From an uncultured Flavobacteriaceae bacterium (lineage in GTDB: Bacteria; Bacteroidota; Bacteroidia; Flavobacteriales; Flavobacteriaceae), in NCBI GenBank assembly GCA_947500385.1, contig CANMSA010000025.1, forward strand, positions 1-64,000: a DNA stretch of 64,000 bases, given 5' to 3'. The translations under genes and the position numbers were made by a program. Positions 1 to 9,027 of the stretch are shown in pieces. The notes beneath the pieces were generated by a model, which worked only from the letters and a program-made list of their open reading frames with translations, did no database searches and was not told where the DNA came from. Numbering within the stretch: position 1 is the stretch's first letter; every line of letters begins with the position of its first letter.

Positions 1-12
1 ATAGAGAAAATG

Positions 13-250
13 GAAAACAGCGAAAAGAACAAAGACGTAAGACGAAGGATGAAAGGACTTAAGGAGTAATCAGTCAGCAACGAACAGTGAACAGTAACCA
101 GTGTGCAGTTGTGGATTTTGTTTTCATCAACCATCAACCATCAACCATCAACCATCAACCAGCAACTCTTCACTCATAACTCCGAACTCACAACTTGTTT
201 TGAACTTGAATTTGACGTTTGTATTTGAATTTGATCCTTGCGCTTGAACT
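13..250. repeat. Degenerate heptamer then hexamer repeat tract
   Basis: From about 13 to 201 the sequence keeps a 7-base register: GACGTAA, GACGAAG, GATGAAA at 34-54; AACAGTG, AACAGTA, ACCAGTG at 83-103; five exact CATCAAC units at 125-159 with a CAGCAAC variant after them; then TCATAAC, TCCGAAC, TCACAAC to 194. TTGTTTT occurs at 118 and again at 195, exactly 77 bases later. From about 200 to 250 the period changes to 6, with variants of TTGAAC, TTGAAT, TTTGAA and TTTGAT. The tract lies just 3' of rimM and no convincing gene was found in it. It resembles in form the short tandem heptanucleotide repeats known from cyanobacteria, but its role here is unknown. Confidence 0.6.
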
Positions 251-259
251 TCGGTAGCC

Positions 260-787
260 CTATTCAAGATAGAGTTCAACAAGTCCGTCGGGGGTGGTGA
301 CATGCATTACCTTTTGTTCTTTGTCTACTTTGGTAATGATTTCGTCCGTGACCGGGATCAAGAGTTCCTTGCCGTCTTTTTCCACCTCAAATAGTGCTTG
401 TGAAGTCGTATCGTTTACGCCGGTAATTACCCCGATAGCCCCATGAACGGCATCGTGCACCGCGAAGCCGATGACTTCATGAAAATAGAATTTATTTCCC
501 TCCAATTTGGGAAGGAACGAAAGCGGTAGATACAGCTCACTACCTATGATTTTATCGGCATCGTCTTCCGATTTGACCTCTTCAAAATCGATACGCAACA
601 GGGCAGACTTGTGAAGTCGGCAGCGTTCAATAAAAAATGGAATCAGGTTGTTTCGGAGTGAAACAAGTACTGATTCCATGTTTTCGTATAGTTCGGGTTC
701 ATCGGTATCGAGCTTTGCCAATACCTCTCCCTTAAAACTGAACTTTGAAACGATTTTACCGAGATAGAAGCAGTCTTCTTTTCGCAT
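260..787 (-). CDS. rimM: 16S rRNA-processing protein RimM
   Basis: This 175-residue protein matches RimM, which binds ribosomal protein S19 and helps mature the 30S subunit head. The N-terminal part (FYLGKIVSKFSFKGEV, about residues 7-22) is the RimM beta-barrel. The C-terminal PRC-barrel half carries FYFHEVIGF near residue 101 and the usual ELLIPV stretch near 141-146. The length is typical for the family. It starts with ATG 19 bases after the stop of rpsP on the same strand; the S16-RimM pairing is a classical ribosome operon arrangement. The downstream trmD and rplS genes found in many bacteria are not seen before the window edge. No oddities. Confidence 0.95.
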   Translation of the reverse strand: MRKEDCFYLGKIVSKFSFKGEVLAKLDTDEPELYENMESVLVSLRNNLIPFFIERCRLHKSALLRIDFEEVKSEDDADKIIGSELYLPLSFLPKLEGNKFYFHEVIGFAVHDAVHGAIGVITGVNDTTSQALFEVEKDGKELLIPVTDEIITKVDKEQKVMHVTTPDGLVELYLE

Positions 788-806
788 CGTTTCGGTTCTT
801 TCTAAT

Positions 807-1448
807 TTACTCTTCCTCTTTCGAAGCTTCTTCCGCTGGTGCTGCCACTTCTTCGGTAGCTGCTTCAGCTGCAGGGGCTTCCTCGGCTGGGGCCTCTTCC
901 ACAGCAGGCGTTTCGGCTACTGCTTCGGCAACCTCTTCAGCAGCCGCTTCTTCTACAACGGGAGCTTGCTCAACGATTTCTTCCTCTTCTGGCAATGCAG
1001 CTTCGGCTGCGGCCAAGGCACGTTTTTCGTTTACTTCTTTCTCAGCTTTCAAAGCTGCCGCTTTGGCTTCCGCTTTCGCTTTGTCCAATCCGCCTACTTT
1101 CGCGGCGATACGATCTGCTTTCTCGGCCAACCAAGCGGCAAATTTTTCTTCTGCCTGCTCCTCGGTATGAGCGCCTTTGCGAACCCCGGCCAATAAATGA
1201 TACTTCATCATCACCCCTTTATAGGAAAGAATGGCCCTAGCGGTATCGGTGGGTTGTGCACCGTTCTGTAACCACTGTACGGAGTTGTCAAGGTTTAAAT
1301 CGATGCTGGCTGGGTTGGTGTTTGGATTGTAGGTCCCTAATTTTTCCAAGAATTTACCCTCTCTTTTCGAGCGGCTATCGGCGGCTACGATCCAATAAAA
1401 AGGTTTTCCTTTTTTTCCGTGTCTTTGTAATCTAATCTTAACTGGCAT
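807..1448 (-). CDS. rpsP: 30S ribosomal protein S16 (bS16) with long acidic Ala/Glu tail
   Basis: The first ~80 residues are a standard bS16 ([20 protein letters not shown] start, then [16 protein letters not shown]), a 30S assembly and core protein. After about residue 115 the protein continues into a charged linker rich in K, A and E and then an almost pure Ala/Glu/Val/Pro tail, giving 213 residues against about 80-90 in E. coli. Extended S16 is common in Bacteroidota, so the tail is probably genuine. The skewed composition opens long but spurious frames on the other strand. First gene of the rpsP-rimM operon, divergent from dnaE. Confidence 0.95.
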   Translation of the reverse strand: MPVKIRLQRHGKKGKPFYWIVAADSRSKREGKFLEKLGTYNPNTNPASIDLNLDNSVQWLQNGAQPTDTARAILSYKGVMMKYHLLAGVRKGAHTEEQAEEKFAAWLAEKADRIAAKVGGLDKAKAEAKAAALKAEKEVNEKRALAAAEAALPEEEEIVEQAPVVEEAAAEEVAEAVAETPAVEEAPAEEAPAAEAATEEVAAPAEEASKEEE

Positions 1449-1545
1449 ATCACATTAATTTTGTAGGGTGCCCGACCCTCGATTATTAATTCTAATTTTT
1501 CCATTTCGATGAATGGAGGAAATCATTTCCCTTTTTTAAGGGGTG

Positions 1546-1553
1546 CAAATATA
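1546..1553 (-). promoter_or_regulatory. Candidate -7 box for rpsP-rimM
   Basis: On the minus strand the sequence reads TATATTTG, a match to the Bacteroidota -7 consensus TAnnTTTG, about 100 bases upstream of the rpsP start codon. No clear TTG -33 box sits about 19 bases further upstream, so this is a moderate call. Confidence 0.35.
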
Positions 1554-1700
1554 TAACAATTCTATAAATACTCCGTGCATAAATGGTAATTATATATTCG
1601 GAGGTCGCAAAGTTAATAACTCCTAAAAACTACTAGGGTAAAAACCCCTTGTTTTTAGCTACTTTTATAGCCTGCTATTTGAAGCAAAAAACCACTGCGA

Positions 1701-4700
1701 ATGTACTTGATTTTTGACACGGAAACGACCGGACTTCCCAAACGCTGGGACGCCCCTATTACCGATACCGATAACTGGCCCCGATGCATACAGATCGCCT
1801 GGCAATTGCACGATGCCATGGGGAATTTGATCGAGCACCAAGACTATTTGGTGCGCCCAGACGGTTTCAATATCCCGTACGATGCGGAGCAGATTCATGG
1901 TATTTCGACCGCTTTGGCAGAAACAGAAGGGATCTCCCTTACCGCGGTGTTGGAAAAGTTCATTCTGGCCATGTCCAAAACGAAATTTATCGTGGGGCAG
2001 AACGTCGGCTTTGATTTGAATATTATGGGAGCGGAATTTCACCGTATAGGGGTCGAAAATCCGTTACAAGAATTGCCGGTACTCGATACCTGTACCGAGG
2101 CCACCGCGGCCCTGTGCCAGATTCCAGGAGGCCGTGGCGGGAAGTTTAAACTGCCGACCCTGACCGAGTTGCACCAGTTTTTATTTGGGGAGCCCTTCGG
2201 GGAGGCCCATAATGCCACCGCCGATGTCGAAGCGACCACCCGCTGTTTTTTGGAATTGGTTCGGCGAAAGCAGTACACTACCGAAAAGCTGGATGTAGAA
2301 CCCGATTACTTTCAAAACTTCTCCGAAGCGAATCCGCAGGAAATACAACTGATCGGCCTAAAGCACATCAATCTTAAAAAGGCTTCCAAAAAAATAGCCG
2401 ATAAGTTATGGGATCAGGACACCGGCGTGGTTTCGGAGGAAGAAATCAATAAAAATATCGAAACCCTGGAGGCGGCCACCTTCGTACACCTTCATAACCA
2501 TTCCCAATTTTCGGTATTGCAGTCGACCATCAATATCAAGGATTTGGTAAAATCGACGGCAAAAAATAATATGCCGGCGGTTGCCCTTACCGATCATGCC
2601 AATATGATGGGCGCCTTTCATTTCGTAAAGGAAATAGGAAATCACAATAAGGCCGTACGCACCCAGAATGAGGAGGCCGCGGCCAAAGGGGAAGAAGCTA
2701 CCGGAACCGAAATTAAACCGATCATTGGCTGTGAATTCTTTGTTTGTGAAGACCATACCAATAAAAATGTAAAAGACTACGGCTACCAAATTGTGCTGTT
2801 GGCCAAAAATAAGAACGGCTATCATAATTTGGCGAAGATGTCGTCCATCGCCTATACCGATGGCTTCTACTACGTACCACGGATCGACCGTAAGGTTATT
2901 CAGCAATACAAGGAAGACATCATTGTACTTACGGGGAACCTCTATGGCGAGGTACCCGGGAAAGTATTGAATGTAGGTGAAAACCAAGCGGAAGAAGCAT
3001 TGCTCTGGTGGAAAGAACAGTTTGGGGAGGACCTCTATATTGAACTCATGCGCCATGGTCAGGAAGATGAGACCCGTGTCAACCAAGTGTTGGTCGAATT
3101 TGCCAAAAAGCACAGCGTACGCTTGGTGGCTACCAACAATACCTATTATTGCGGAAAAGAAGATGCCGAAGCCCACGATATTCTATTGTGTGTGAAGGAC
3201 GGGGAAAAGCAAGCAACCCCGATAGGTCGCGGTCGAGGCTATCGCTATGGGCTGCCCAACCAAGAGTACTATTTTAAATCTCCGGACGAAATGAAGGCCT
3301 TGTTCAAAGATTTGCCGGAATCGATCTTGAACATTCAGGAGGTCATCGATAAAATTGAACCCTACGAATTGGCAAGGGATGTACTGTTGCCTAAGTTCGA
3401 TATTCCGGCCGAATTCAAAGTGGCCGAAGATGAGGTCGACGGGGGCAAGCGGGGGGAAAACGCCTTCTTAAGACATATTACCTATGAAGGGGCCAAAAAA
3501 CGCTATGGGGAAATCACCCCCGAAATTCAAGAGCGCCTTGATTTTGAACTCGCTACAATTAAAAACTCCGGCTATCCAGGTTATTTTTTGATTGTAGAGG
3601 ATTTTATCCGCGAAGCTCGTAATATGGATGTTTCGGTAGGGCCGGGCCGCGGCTCTGCCGCAGGTTCCGTAGTGGCCTATTGTTTGACCATTACCAATAT
3701 AGACCCTTTAAAGTACGACCTGCTTTTTGAGCGTTTCCTGAATCCTGATCGTGTGTCTATGCCCGATATTGATATAGATTTTGACGACGAAGGGCGAGGC
3801 CGCGTTATGGACTATGTGATCGATAAATACGGGGCCAACCAAGTGGCACAGATTATTACGTACGGGACCATGGCCGCCAAATCCTCCATTCGCGATACGG
3901 CCCGTGTGCTCGATTTGCCCTTGGGAGATGCCGACCGTATTGCCAAATTGATACCGACCATGTCGAAACTCGGAAAAATCTTCGGGGTTTCGGAAACCGA
4001 TTTAAAAAAGAAATTCCGCGCCGACGATTTGGAAAAGGTACATCAACTACTGAATATTTCCGAAGGCGATGATTTGGAAGGGCAAACCCTTAAAATGGCC
4101 CGGACCCTGGAAGGGTCGGTCCGTAATACCGGAATTCATGCCTGTGGGGTGATCATCACCCCCGACGATATCACGAATTTCGTTCCAGTGGCGACCGCCA
4201 AGGACTCCGACCTGTACGTGACCCAATTTGATAATTCGGTGGTAGAAGATGCCGGCCTATTGAAAATGGATTTCTTGGGATTGAAGACCTTGACCCTGAT
4301 CAAAGACACGGTTAAAATCGTTAAGGCCAAGCACAACATCGAATTGGTGCCCGATGATTTTCCATTAGATGATGCGAAAACCTACGAGCTCTTTCAAAAA
4401 GGGGATACTGTAGGGATATTCCAGTACGAATCGCCGGGAATGCAGAAACACATGAAAGACTTGAAACCGACGGTCTTTGATGATTTGATTGCCATGAACG
4501 CGCTGTACCGCCCAGGACCAATGGAATACATTCCCAGCTTTATCGCCCGAAAACACGGGAACGAGGAAATTGCCTATGACCTGGCGGATATGGAAGAATA
4601 TCTGAAGGAAACCTACGGGATAACCGTATACCAAGAGCAGGTGATGCTGCTTTCCCAGAAGCTCGCAGGCTTTAGCAAGGGAGAGGCAGATGTACTGCGA

Positions 4701-6086
4701 AAGGCCATGGGGAAAAAGATCTTTGCAGTCCTGCAAAAGATGAAACCCAAGTTCTTGGAAGGTGGGGAAGCGAATGGCCACCCGACCGAAACACTCGAAA
4801 AGATTTGGAAAGACTGGGAGGCATTTGCTTCCTATGCCTTCAATAAAAGCCATTCTACCTGCTACGCTTATATCGCCTATCAAACAGCCTATTTAAAAGC
4901 GCATTATCCGGCCGAGTATATGGCCGCGGTATTGAGTAATAATATGAACGATATTAAACAGGTGACCTTCTTTATGGAGGAATGTAAGCGAATGGGGCTC
5001 GAGGTGTTGGGTCCCGATGTAAATGAATCCTACTATAAATTCGCGGTAAACCAGGAAGGGGCCGTGCGCTTCGGAATGGGTGCTATCAAAGGGGTGGGCC
5101 GTTCGGCGGTGGAGACCATTGTGGCCAATAGAAAAGAAGATGGGCCGTTTAAATCGGTTTTTGACTTGGCCAAGCGAGTCGATTTACGTGCTGCGAATAA
5201 AAAAGCCTTTGAGAATTTGGCTGTGGCCGGTGGGTTTGATTCTTTTGGAACCACCCATCGCGCGCAATACTTTCATGACGATGGCGATGGGATTACTTTT
5301 TTGGAAAAAGTAATCAAATCAGCTTCCAAGTATCAGGAAAACAAGAACAGTTCCCAAATGGATATGTTCGGAGGAATCAGTGAGGCCCAGATTCCGGAGC
5401 CAGTAGTGCCCCCAAGCGAAGAATGGGGCACCATGGAAAAGTTACGACGGGAGAAAGAAGTGGTAGGAATCTACATTTCGGGCCACCCATTGGATGACTT
5501 TAAGACCGAAATCAAGTCTTTTTGCAACGCCAATGTATCCTGCGCTACCGATTTGGAATCCTATGTAAATCGAGAGCTTTCTTTTGCGGGGGTGATCAGC
5601 GATGTGCAGCATAGAACCTCGAAGAATGGGAAAGGCTGGGCCGCTTTTACAATGGAAGATTATACCGATTCGTTCGAGTTTCGAATTTTTGGGGAGGAAT
5701 ACCTGAAGTTCAGGCATTTTCTGATGATCAATTCGTTCGTATATGTGAAATTGTTTGTGCGAGATGGATGGGTGAACCGTGATACAGGGAAAAAGGGAGA
5801 TCCGCGAATGCAGTTCAATAGTTTTATGCTGTTGCAAGAAGTGATGGAAACCTATGCGAAGAAACTCACGATCAAGTTGAACATCGATACCTTGCAAGAG
5901 GAGCAAATTCATCGTTTAAAAGATACCCTGGTTTCGTACAGTGGAAGCAATCCTTTGAATTTTATCATCTATGAAATGCAGGAACAGATCAAGGTGAACC
6001 TCTCTAGCCGAAAACAAAAGGTACAGATTTCGAGTGAGTTGCTAGCCGTATTGGAGGAGCAAGAAGTGCATTACAAATTAAATTAA
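1701..6086 (+). CDS. dnaE: DNA polymerase III alpha subunit fused to DEDDh 3'-5' exonuclease
   Basis: Replicative polymerase of 1461 residues. Residues 1 to about 190 form a DnaQ-like proofreading exonuclease with DTETTGLP (residues 6-13), GQNVGFDLN and HNATADVEAT, the three DEDDh exonuclease motifs. A PHP domain begins near residue 262 (LHNHS). The polymerase core has GPGRGSAAGS near 647 and the catalytic PDIDIDF motif at 688-694. An OB-fold domain lies near 1290-1385. E. coli keeps epsilon and alpha as separate proteins and PolC inserts the exonuclease inside the PHP domain; here it is an N-terminal fusion, an arrangement known in Bacteroidota. Monocistronic, divergent from rpsP. Confidence 0.96.
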   Translation: MYLIFDTETTGLPKRWDAPITDTDNWPRCIQIAWQLHDAMGNLIEHQDYLVRPDGFNIPYDAEQIHGISTALAETEGISLTAVLEKFILAMSKTKFIVGQNVGFDLNIMGAEFHRIGVENPLQELPVLDTCTEATAALCQIPGGRGGKFKLPTLTELHQFLFGEPFGEAHNATADVEATTRCFLELVRRKQYTTEKLDVEPDYFQNFSEANPQEIQLIGLKHINLKKASKKIADKLWDQDTGVVSEEEINKNIETLEAATFVHLHNHSQFSVLQSTINIKDLVKSTAKNNMPAVALTDHANMMGAFHFVKEIGNHNKAVRTQNEEAAAKGEEATGTEIKPIIGCEFFVCEDHTNKNVKDYGYQIVLLAKNKNGYHNLAKMSSIAYTDGFYYVPRIDRKVIQQYKEDIIVLTGNLYGEVPGKVLNVGENQAEEALLWWKEQFGEDLYIELMRHGQEDETRVNQVLVEFAKKHSVRLVATNNTYYCGKEDAEAHDILLCVKDGEKQATPIGRGRGYRYGLPNQEYYFKSPDEMKALFKDLPESILNIQEVIDKIEPYELARDVLLPKFDIPAEFKVAEDEVDGGKRGENAFLRHITYEGAKKRYGEITPEIQERLDFELATIKNSGYPGYFLIVEDFIREARNMDVSVGPGRGSAAGSVVAYCLTITNIDPLKYDLLFERFLNPDRVSMPDIDIDFDDEGRGRVMDYVIDKYGANQVAQIITYGTMAAKSSIRDTARVLDLPLGDADRIAKLIPTMSKLGKIFGVSETDLKKKFRADDLEKVHQLLNISEGDDLEGQTLKMARTLEGSVRNTGIHACGVIITPDDITNFVPVATAKDSDLYVTQFDNSVVEDAGLLKMDFLGLKTLTLIKDTVKIVKAKHNIELVPDDFPLDDAKTYELFQKGDTVGIFQYESPGMQKHMKDLKPTVFDDLIAMNALYRPGPMEYIPSFIARKHGNEEIAYDLADMEEYLKETYGITVYQEQVMLLSQKLAGFSKGEADVLRKAMGKKIFAVLQKMKPKFLEGGEANGHPTETLEKIWKDWEAFASYAFNKSHSTCYAYIAYQTAYLKAHYPAEYMAAVLSNNMNDIKQVTFFMEECKRMGLEVLGPDVNESYYKFAVNQEGAVRFGMGAIKGVGRSAVETIVANRKEDGPFKSVFDLAKRVDLRAANKKAFENLAVAGGFDSFGTTHRAQYFHDDGDGITFLEKVIKSASKYQENKNSSQMDMFGGISEAQIPEPVVPPSEEWGTMEKLRREKEVVGIYISGHPLDDFKTEIKSFCNANVSCATDLESYVNRELSFAGVISDVQHRTSKNGKGWAAFTMEDYTDSFEFRIFGEEYLKFRHFLMINSFVYVKLFVRDGWVNRDTGKKGDPRMQFNSFMLLQEVMETYAKKLTIKLNIDTLQEEQIHRLKDTLVSYSGSNPLNFIIYEMQEQIKVNLSSRKQKVQISSELLAVLEEQEVHYKLN

Positions 6087-6155
6087 AGCCAGCAGAACAC
6101 CGCTTGGAACGGATGTTCCCGAGGGAGAAACCCTGGTTTTTATACCGAGAACTAT

Positions 6156-7370
6156 ATGCTAAAAAGGGCAATCGTAGTGTTCTTTGGGGCGCTATTGGCA
6201 GTGGGTATGGCCTGCAGGGACGATGGGGTGGCCTCACGCTACGTAGCGATAGAACCGATTGTTCTTCATGAAAATGGCCAAGGTTTTGTCGGGTCTGAAA
6301 GCTGTAAGGAATGCCATGCCGAGTTGTTTGCCTCCCATCGGAACACCGCTCATTTTAAGACATCTTCCCGGGCCAATTTGGAGACGGTGAAAGGAAGTTT
6401 TGTGAATGGGAAGAACACCTACCATTTAAACGATTCCCTGGGTTTTCGAATGCAACAGGATGCCAACGGATTATACCAACAGTCTTTTTTTAGGGCAAAC
6501 GACCAAAACATTGCACGCGATACCATGGGCATGGTAATCGGTTCGGGCACCAAAGGGCAAACCTATTTGCGTTGGCAAGCAGAGGGCTTGTATCAGTTAC
6601 AAGTGTCATATAATGCCGCTGCCGATCAATGGACGAACAGTCCGGGAATGTCTTTCAATAGCTTGGTCGATTCCCGACCCGTAAACAGTTCTTGCCTAGA
6701 GTGTCATGTGACCTTCGCAAAGAGTACCGCCTTATATGGCATGGGAAATACCTTCGAAAAGGATAAGATTCTCTTTGGGGTCGACTGTGAACGCTGCCAC
6801 GGACCTTCCGAGGCACATGTGAACTTTCACCGTAAAAACCCAAAAATCGAAACGGCCCATGAGCTTGTTCTGTATGGTGAGTTGAACCAACAGCAGCGGC
6901 TAGATGCCTGTGCTTTGTGTCATAGTGGTTTGCGAACCGCATTGAAACCGGCTTTTTTGTTTCTGGCCGGCGATTCGCTTGCCAAATTTTCGACCGTAAG
7001 CGAGAAGGTATTAGAAGAACCGGTCACCTTAGATGTGCATGGCAATCAATACGGACTTTTGAAAGCGAGCAAGTGTTTTCAAAATAGCGAGGCGATGAAC
7101 TGTACCAGCTGTCATGATCCACATCAAAACCAGCGGAATAACACCTTGGTTTTCAATCAAAAATGTATGCAATGCCATATTGGTACTACCTCGACGATGC
7201 ATTGCGCTGCTACGGAGATACAGCGGCAAGGTCGGCAGAACGATTGTGTGGCATGTCATATGCCGCTGATCGATTCAAAATCGATGCGGATTACGACCGA
7301 AGGCGATAGCATAGGAGCCGCCGTCAAAGTGCGGACCCATCTGATAAAGGTCTATGCCGATGGGAAGTAG
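6156..7370 (+). CDS. Seven-heme c-type cytochrome lipoprotein
   Basis: A 404-residue secreted protein with a lipoprotein signal (ALLAVGMAC, lipidated Cys20) and seven CXXCH heme-binding motifs: CKECH (50-54), CLECH, CERCH, CALCH, CTSCH, CMQCH and CVACH. This makes it a multiheme cytochrome of the cytochrome c554 / doubled-CXXCH type that should carry electrons in the periplasm or at the outer membrane. It starts 69 bases after dnaE and precedes trxA. The partner oxidoreductase is not in the window, so the electron donor and acceptor cannot be named. Family assignment is firm; physiological role is unknown. Confidence 0.85.
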   Translation: MLKRAIVVFFGALLAVGMACRDDGVASRYVAIEPIVLHENGQGFVGSESCKECHAELFASHRNTAHFKTSSRANLETVKGSFVNGKNTYHLNDSLGFRMQQDANGLYQQSFFRANDQNIARDTMGMVIGSGTKGQTYLRWQAEGLYQLQVSYNAAADQWTNSPGMSFNSLVDSRPVNSSCLECHVTFAKSTALYGMGNTFEKDKILFGVDCERCHGPSEAHVNFHRKNPKIETAHELVLYGELNQQQRLDACALCHSGLRTALKPAFLFLAGDSLAKFSTVSEKVLEEPVTLDVHGNQYGLLKASKCFQNSEAMNCTSCHDPHQNQRNNTLVFNQKCMQCHIGTTSTMHCAATEIQRQGRQNDCVACHMPLIDSKSMRITTEGDSIGAAVKVRTHLIKVYADGK

Positions 7371-7454
7371 CTTTTGCGCCGCATATAAATTTTGTCGATA
7401 ACACCATAGGGAATACGAATGTTCGTAGGGTAAGGAAATAGGGAAATATTTGAC

Positions 7455-7462
7455 TAAGTTTG
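7455..7462 (+). promoter_or_regulatory. Candidate -7 box of trxA promoter
   Basis: TAAGTTTG matches TAnnTTTG and lies 23 bases upstream of the trxA ATG, giving a short leader. A -33 TTG box at the expected distance is not obvious. Confidence 0.5.
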
Positions 7463-7485
7463 CATAACAATTAAAAGATACAAAC

Positions 7486-7803
7486 ATGGCATTAGAAATA
7501 ACAGACGCTACTTTCGACGAGGTAGTATTAAAAAGTGACAAACCCGTAGTAGTTGACTTTTGGGCAGCTTGGTGTGGACCTTGTAGAATGGTAGGACCTA
7601 TCATTGATGAGGTAAGCAACGAATACGAAGGGAAAGCCGTTGTTGGTAAGGTAGATGTCGACGCCAATCAGGAATTTGCAGCGAAATATGGTGTGCGAAA
7701 CATCCCGACCGTATTGGTATTCAAAAACGGTGAAATTGTAAACAGACAAGTAGGCGTTTCTCCTAAGAAGGTATACACCGACGCGATCGAAGCGGCGTTG
7801 TAA
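7486..7803 (+). CDS. trxA: Thioredoxin
   Basis: A 105-residue cytoplasmic thioredoxin with the canonical WCGPC active site (Trp29, Cys30, Cys33), the preceding VVDFWA strand, and the cis-proline segment NIPTVLVF. It reduces protein disulfides using electrons from thioredoxin reductase. No signal peptide. The gene has its own likely promoter just upstream and a strong intrinsic terminator just downstream, so it is probably transcribed alone. Confidence 0.96.
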   Translation: MALEITDATFDEVVLKSDKPVVVDFWAAWCGPCRMVGPIIDEVSNEYEGKAVVGKVDVDANQEFAAKYGVRNIPTVLVFKNGEIVNRQVGVSPKKVYTDAIEAAL

Positions 7804-7826
7804 GAAACAACAATAAGTGTTTATAG

Positions 7827-7857
7827 GGCCCTGACTTTCAACGTCAGGGCCTTTTTT
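7827..7857 (+). terminator. Rho-independent terminator of trxA
   Basis: Perfect 9 bp stem GGCCCTGAC (7827-7835) and GTCAGGGCC (7843-7851), loop TTTCAAC, followed by six T. Confidence 0.9.
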
Positions 7858-7949
7858 ATTTGTTCACTTTCAATAGGCGAGGCTTTAGGGCCTATTATTG
7901 GCTTTTTTATGTACGATAGGTTCGCTATCTTAGTTGTATATACCCTGCT

Positions 7950-8879
7950 ATGAAGCTACAATCAGAATTAAACAAGGCAAACCTGTTCCAAAATTTGGAG
8001 CTCTTGGCGCAACAGGTTGTAGAGGGGTTCATTAGTGGGATACACAAAAGCCCGTTTCATGGCTTTTCGGCAGAATTTGCCGAGCATAAGATCTATAACA
8101 CAGGGGAGAGTACCAAGCACATCGATTGGAAGTTGTTCGCCAAGACCGATAAGCTTTATACCAAACGATACGAGGAAGAGACCAATTTGAGGTGCCATAT
8201 GATTTTGGACAATTCTGCCTCAATGTATTACCCCGAGGTAAAAACACTTGGTGTTGACAATTTGAACAAGGTTGGCTTTGGGGTATTGGCCATTGCCGCA
8301 CTCATGAATATTTTAAAGCGCCAACGAGATGCCGTAGGGTTGAGTGTCTATTCGGATACCTATAACTTTTATACGGGGGAAAAAGGCAGTGAACGGCATC
8401 ATCAGATGTTGTTGGCCAAATTGAGTGAGATCAGCTTGGATAGCACCCCTGCAAAAAGCACGGAGACCTATGCATATTTACACTTGATCGCCGAAAAGAT
8501 AAAACGGCGCAGTCTGGTGTTTCTTTTTACCGATATGTTTCAGACGGCTACGGACGATGAAAAACTGTTCGAAGCCCTTCGTCACTTAAAGTACAACAAG
8601 CACGAGGTCGTATTGTTTCACTTGATCGATACCGCCACCGAATTTCATTTTGACTTTGAGAACACCCCCAAGCGGTTTTTGGATGTCGAGACCGGGGAAC
8701 ATATTGATCTCTATTCGGACAACATCAAGGAAGCCTATGAAAAAGAGGTGGGCGATTATTTTGCGGCCTTAAAATTAAAATGTGCGCAGTATCGTATCAA
8801 ATATGTAGACGTAGATGTAAAGGCCGATTTCTCGAAGGTATTGAATACGTATTTGGTCGAGCGCCAAAAATTCCTCTAA
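7950..8879 (+). CDS. DUF58 domain-containing protein
   Basis: A 309-residue soluble protein with the DUF58 signature in its first third: a GFSAEFAEHK segment, then STKHIDWKLFAKTDKLYTKR and a metal-site-like DNSASM near residue 88-93, which resembles a degenerate von Willebrand A domain. DUF58 genes usually sit beside MoxR-type AAA ATPases and BatA/BatB-like genes; none is next to this one, so here it is isolated between trxA and tRNA-Asp. Biochemical function of the family is not settled. No transmembrane segment visible. The ATG at 7950 is the natural start. Confidence 0.85.
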   Translation: MKLQSELNKANLFQNLELLAQQVVEGFISGIHKSPFHGFSAEFAEHKIYNTGESTKHIDWKLFAKTDKLYTKRYEEETNLRCHMILDNSASMYYPEVKTLGVDNLNKVGFGVLAIAALMNILKRQRDAVGLSVYSDTYNFYTGEKGSERHHQMLLAKLSEISLDSTPAKSTETYAYLHLIAEKIKRRSLVFLFTDMFQTATDDEKLFEALRHLKYNKHEVVLFHLIDTATEFHFDFENTPKRFLDVETGEHIDLYSDNIKEAYEKEVGDYFAALKLKCAQYRIKYVDVDVKADFSKVLNTYLVERQKFL

Positions 8880-8905
8880 AGAAGACACATTTTTAAACAA
8901 AATAG

Positions 8906-8936
8906 TTTGCGCAAAAGATTTAGGGGTGTATATTTG
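8906..8936 (+). promoter_or_regulatory. Promoter of tRNA-Asp (-33 TTTG, -7 TATATTTG)
   Basis: TTTG at 8906-8909, a 19-base spacer, then TATATTTG at 8929-8936. Both boxes and the spacing match the Bacteroidota primary sigma factor promoter (TTG, 19 bases, TAnnTTTG). The tRNA begins 17 bases downstream. Confidence 0.8.
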
Positions 8937-8953
8937 CATCCGCTAAACGCCAC

Positions 8954-9027
8954 GGTTCGGTAGTTCAGTTGGTTAGAATACCTGCCTGTCACGCAGGGGG
9001 TCGCGGGTTCGAGTCCCGTCCGGACCG
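8954..9027 (+). tRNA. tRNA-Asp (GTC)
   Basis: A 74-base tRNA with a 7 bp acceptor stem (GGTTCGG pairing with CCGGACC, one T-G pair), D-arm with AGTTCAGTTGGTTAGA, anticodon GTC at 8988-8990 within CCTGCCTGTCACGCAGG, T-loop GGTTCGAGTCC and discriminator G9027. CCA is not encoded. The 3' end is repeated three more times downstream as part of a tandem repeat. Confidence 0.97.

Noticed and set aside
1-69. Possible 3' end of a gene entering from the left (in-frame to a TAA at 67-69)
   Set aside because: The stretch is part of the heptamer-periodic repeat tract, so coding is not supported.
745-1196. Plus-strand Ala/Ser-rich open frames over rpsP
   Set aside because: Antisense of the Ala/Glu-rich S16 tail; composition follows from that.
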